Positions 20,933 through 22,558 of a DNA stretch of 22,558 bases are shown here, in pieces; the first letter of the stretch is position 1, and each line of letters opens with the position of its first letter. This DNA is from Mansonella perstans (lineage: Eukaryota; Nematoda; Chromadorea; Rhabditida; Onchocercidae): NCBI GenBank assembly GCA_037074765.1, contig JBAMDO010000420.1:1-22558 (forward strand), read 5' to 3'. Made by a program: the position numbers and the translations under genes. The notes under the pieces were generated by a model. It was not told the origin of the DNA. It saw only the letters and a list, made by a program, of their open reading frames with translations, and ran no database searches.

Positions 20933-20981
20933 ATGTGAATCATTGAACGAGTAATGTCAACAGGTGTCATATATACCTGTT
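20933..20981. promoter_or_regulatory. TCACGTGA palindrome plus ACAGGT inverted repeat
   Basis: The perfect palindrome TCACGTGA (20933-20940) contains the bHLH E-box CACGTG. Nineteen bases on, AACAGGT (20959-20965) is mirrored by ACCTGTT (20975-20981), and the left arm reads CAGGTG, a Snail/bHLH-type box. Clustering within 50 bases of gene-free DNA suggests a possible regulatory element, but such short motifs also arise by chance. Confidence 0.35.
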
Positions 20982-21418
20982 CATTAATTACACAATAGAA
21001 TGATAATATATTCTGATTTGGCAATTCATTTTCTTTAAAATTTGTTTATCGTTGATTCAATCAGTTGAAATACTTTGCATAAATTTATGATTATTTAACA
21101 GGTTAATTAATCAATTGTCCGGTTGCTAATTTATGAACAAGATTGGATTGCTTGATAGTAATAGAAATAATGTAGCCGAATTAAGTTTAATTAAATTAAT
21201 TTTGCAACTTGTCGAATGTAATGGTCGAAATTTTGAATTGAATTGAATCATTATTTAAATTGCGCTTATACACACATATACATTTATGTACTTGCATCGT
21301 AAAAGTAAAACTTGTTATAAATTAATATATTCGGTTATAAATTACAAATTGTTAAATGTAAAAATCAAAAAATTGGGCTGAATTTAATTGTGAATTTAAT
21401 CAAATGTATTTTAATCGC

Positions 21419-21541
21419 CTATATATGTATATATATATATGTATTTTCCCGATATATATCGAAAGAACAATGGACATGATGTAATTAAATTAATTGAATT
21501 AACATAGCTGTATGAATACATATATATATATATATATATAT
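21419..21541. repeat. AT dinucleotide runs flanking a CGATATATATCG palindrome
   Basis: A TATATGTATATATATATATGTA-type run starts near 21420, the perfect 12-bp palindrome CGATATATATCG lies at 21450-21461, and a pure AT run spans 21520-21541. Simple sequence; no function seen. Confidence 0.85.
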
Positions 21542-21845
21542 CGGTCATCCAAAAATATAGGCCTATCAAACTCAACCGAAACTGCCTTATTATTACATTT
21601 TATATTTTATCGGAAAAATTTGTTCTCTCTTTCTTTTATTCCGAAATAAATTGATTGTCGAATGTTTGAAACTGAAAGGTAATTGCAAAATTAAGTGCTA
21701 TAATTTGATTACTTTGATTTAAAATTAAGTATAATATTTTGACAGAGCGAAAAAAGGAAAAAAACGGAACGAAATGATTCAGTTAGTGATAAAATTGATA
21801 AATGAAAGCAAATAATAGGAAGAAAATTGAAAATAAACAATGCTT

Positions 21846-21905
21846 TCGGCGTCCAAACGCTACGTCATCCTATTTGGTGCATTGTAACGGGGCGCTGGCG
21901 CAATT
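21846..21905. promoter_or_regulatory. CpG-dense island in AT-rich DNA, candidate regulatory or transcribed element
   Basis: Seven CpG dinucleotides occur in roughly 55 bases, including TTTCGGCGTCC, ACGCTACGTCATCC and ACGGGGCGCTGGCGC, in surroundings with almost none. It contains TGACGT on the minus strand (a CREB/ATF-type half-site) and a GC-rich stretch with E2F-like character. No open reading frame with splice signals and no tRNA-type boxes were recognised. It may be a promoter or enhancer of a gene beyond the window, or a fragment of unknown origin. Confidence 0.3.
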
Positions 21906-22540
21906 TGAAGCTTTTAATAAAAGGTAAAACGGTTGCATTGTTCAGCAATAACAGCAAATTCCTCTAAAATATAATTATATCGCAATTAATTTCGTAGGCA
22001 GTAATTGTAATTAAAATTTAGCCAGTGCATATTTTGCTGTATTATTTGCAATTTTTGGCTATTTTTTGACTTCGCCGCAATTAATCAAAATTTCAATTTG
22101 AATGAATTTTTCATTTTTAATTAGAGCAGTACTATTAATATGATCATAGTATTTTAAATGAAGAAATGATTAGGAAATTCAAGTTAGTTATTTAAAGTTA
22201 CTTGAAGATTTTCAAAAATTAAAAGAATTGAAATTCAACTTAAATGGTAATTATTAACATGCTCATTATGAAAACGATTAATTAACAAAAATCACTCCGA
22301 AATTTCCTGAAAAAAAGGAAACAAGAAAAGAACTGAAAGTTAATTTAAGTAAGCGTTGGAAACTATTGTTCTCAAAATCAATCAGTAATTTCAAAAAGTT
22401 ACTAGAGTAACTAAAACTGAGCAAAATTTTCATTCTAATTTTAATTTCTTTTTCTTTGTACTTATCAGTTGATCGAATTAATTAATCAATCAATCGATTG
22501 TAAAATAAAAAGAAGAAATAGTTTAAAGATTTTTCAAATT

Positions 22541-22555
22541 GAAAAAAAAAAAAAA
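22541..22555. repeat. Short A homopolymer at the right edge
   Basis: A run of about 14 A just before the end of the window. It appears to be a simple homopolymer. Confidence 0.8.
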
Positions 22556-22558
22556 TTT

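Larger units (their letters stand above)
19911..22558. other. Gene-free AT-rich region at the right end
   Basis: About 2.6 kb with no gene recognised. It contains a homopurine tract, an E-box plus inverted-repeat cluster, AT dinucleotide runs and a CpG-dense island, listed separately. A 97-codon minus-strand frame at 20534-20827 is Phe/Ser/Cys-rich, spans an A15 homopolymer and has no family resemblance. Confidence 0.5.

Overview
The window looks like nuclear DNA of a nematode, most likely a filarial or other spirurid worm. It is very AT-rich. Coding blocks are short and split by introns of about 80-440 bases. Acceptors are of the TTTTCAG/TTTTTAG type. Each start codon lies within a few to about 17 bases of a trans-splice-like acceptor with no upstream donor, as expected for spliced-leader addition. 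Genus and chromosome cannot be fixed from the sequence alone; the filarial assignment is inference.

Layout. Positions 455-6278 (+) hold a complete 17-exon gene for PRPF6/Prp6, the tri-snRNP bridging protein of the spliceosome (970 codons, against 941 residues in human). Positions 7497-9377 (+) hold a complete 4-exon gene for mitochondrial ribosomal protein S18B/mS40 (260 residues). Positions 9666-12543 (-) hold a 9-exon SAM-dependent methyltransferase of the spermidine-synthase-like/METTL13-like type. It faces the ribosomal protein gene tail to tail, and the two stop codons are under 300 bases apart.

From about 12.5 kb to the end the window is gene-poor. It holds an (AAT)n microsatellite (13.4 kb), a decayed LINE reverse-transcriptase fossil on the minus strand (about 14.47-16.33 kb), and more than 6 kb of AT-rich DNA in which I find no gene. 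That stretch does contain a degenerate tandem repeat of about 60 bp (19.7 kb), a homopurine tract (20.5 kb), a TCACGTGA/inverted-repeat cluster (20.9 kb), and a short CpG-dense island (21.85 kb). The last two are the best regulatory candidates.

The three genes are housekeeping or metabolic genes with no evident shared pathway, and I found no new multi-gene system. The most interesting points are an apparent GC-AG intron inside the Prp6 gene, an in-frame tandem acceptor in the same gene, the compact convergent 3' ends, the non-spermidine-synthase glycine motif of the methyltransferase, and the RT fossil whose catalytic box is gone. All exon coordinates were derived by hand from splice signals plus protein-family continuity, and none was checked against transcripts.
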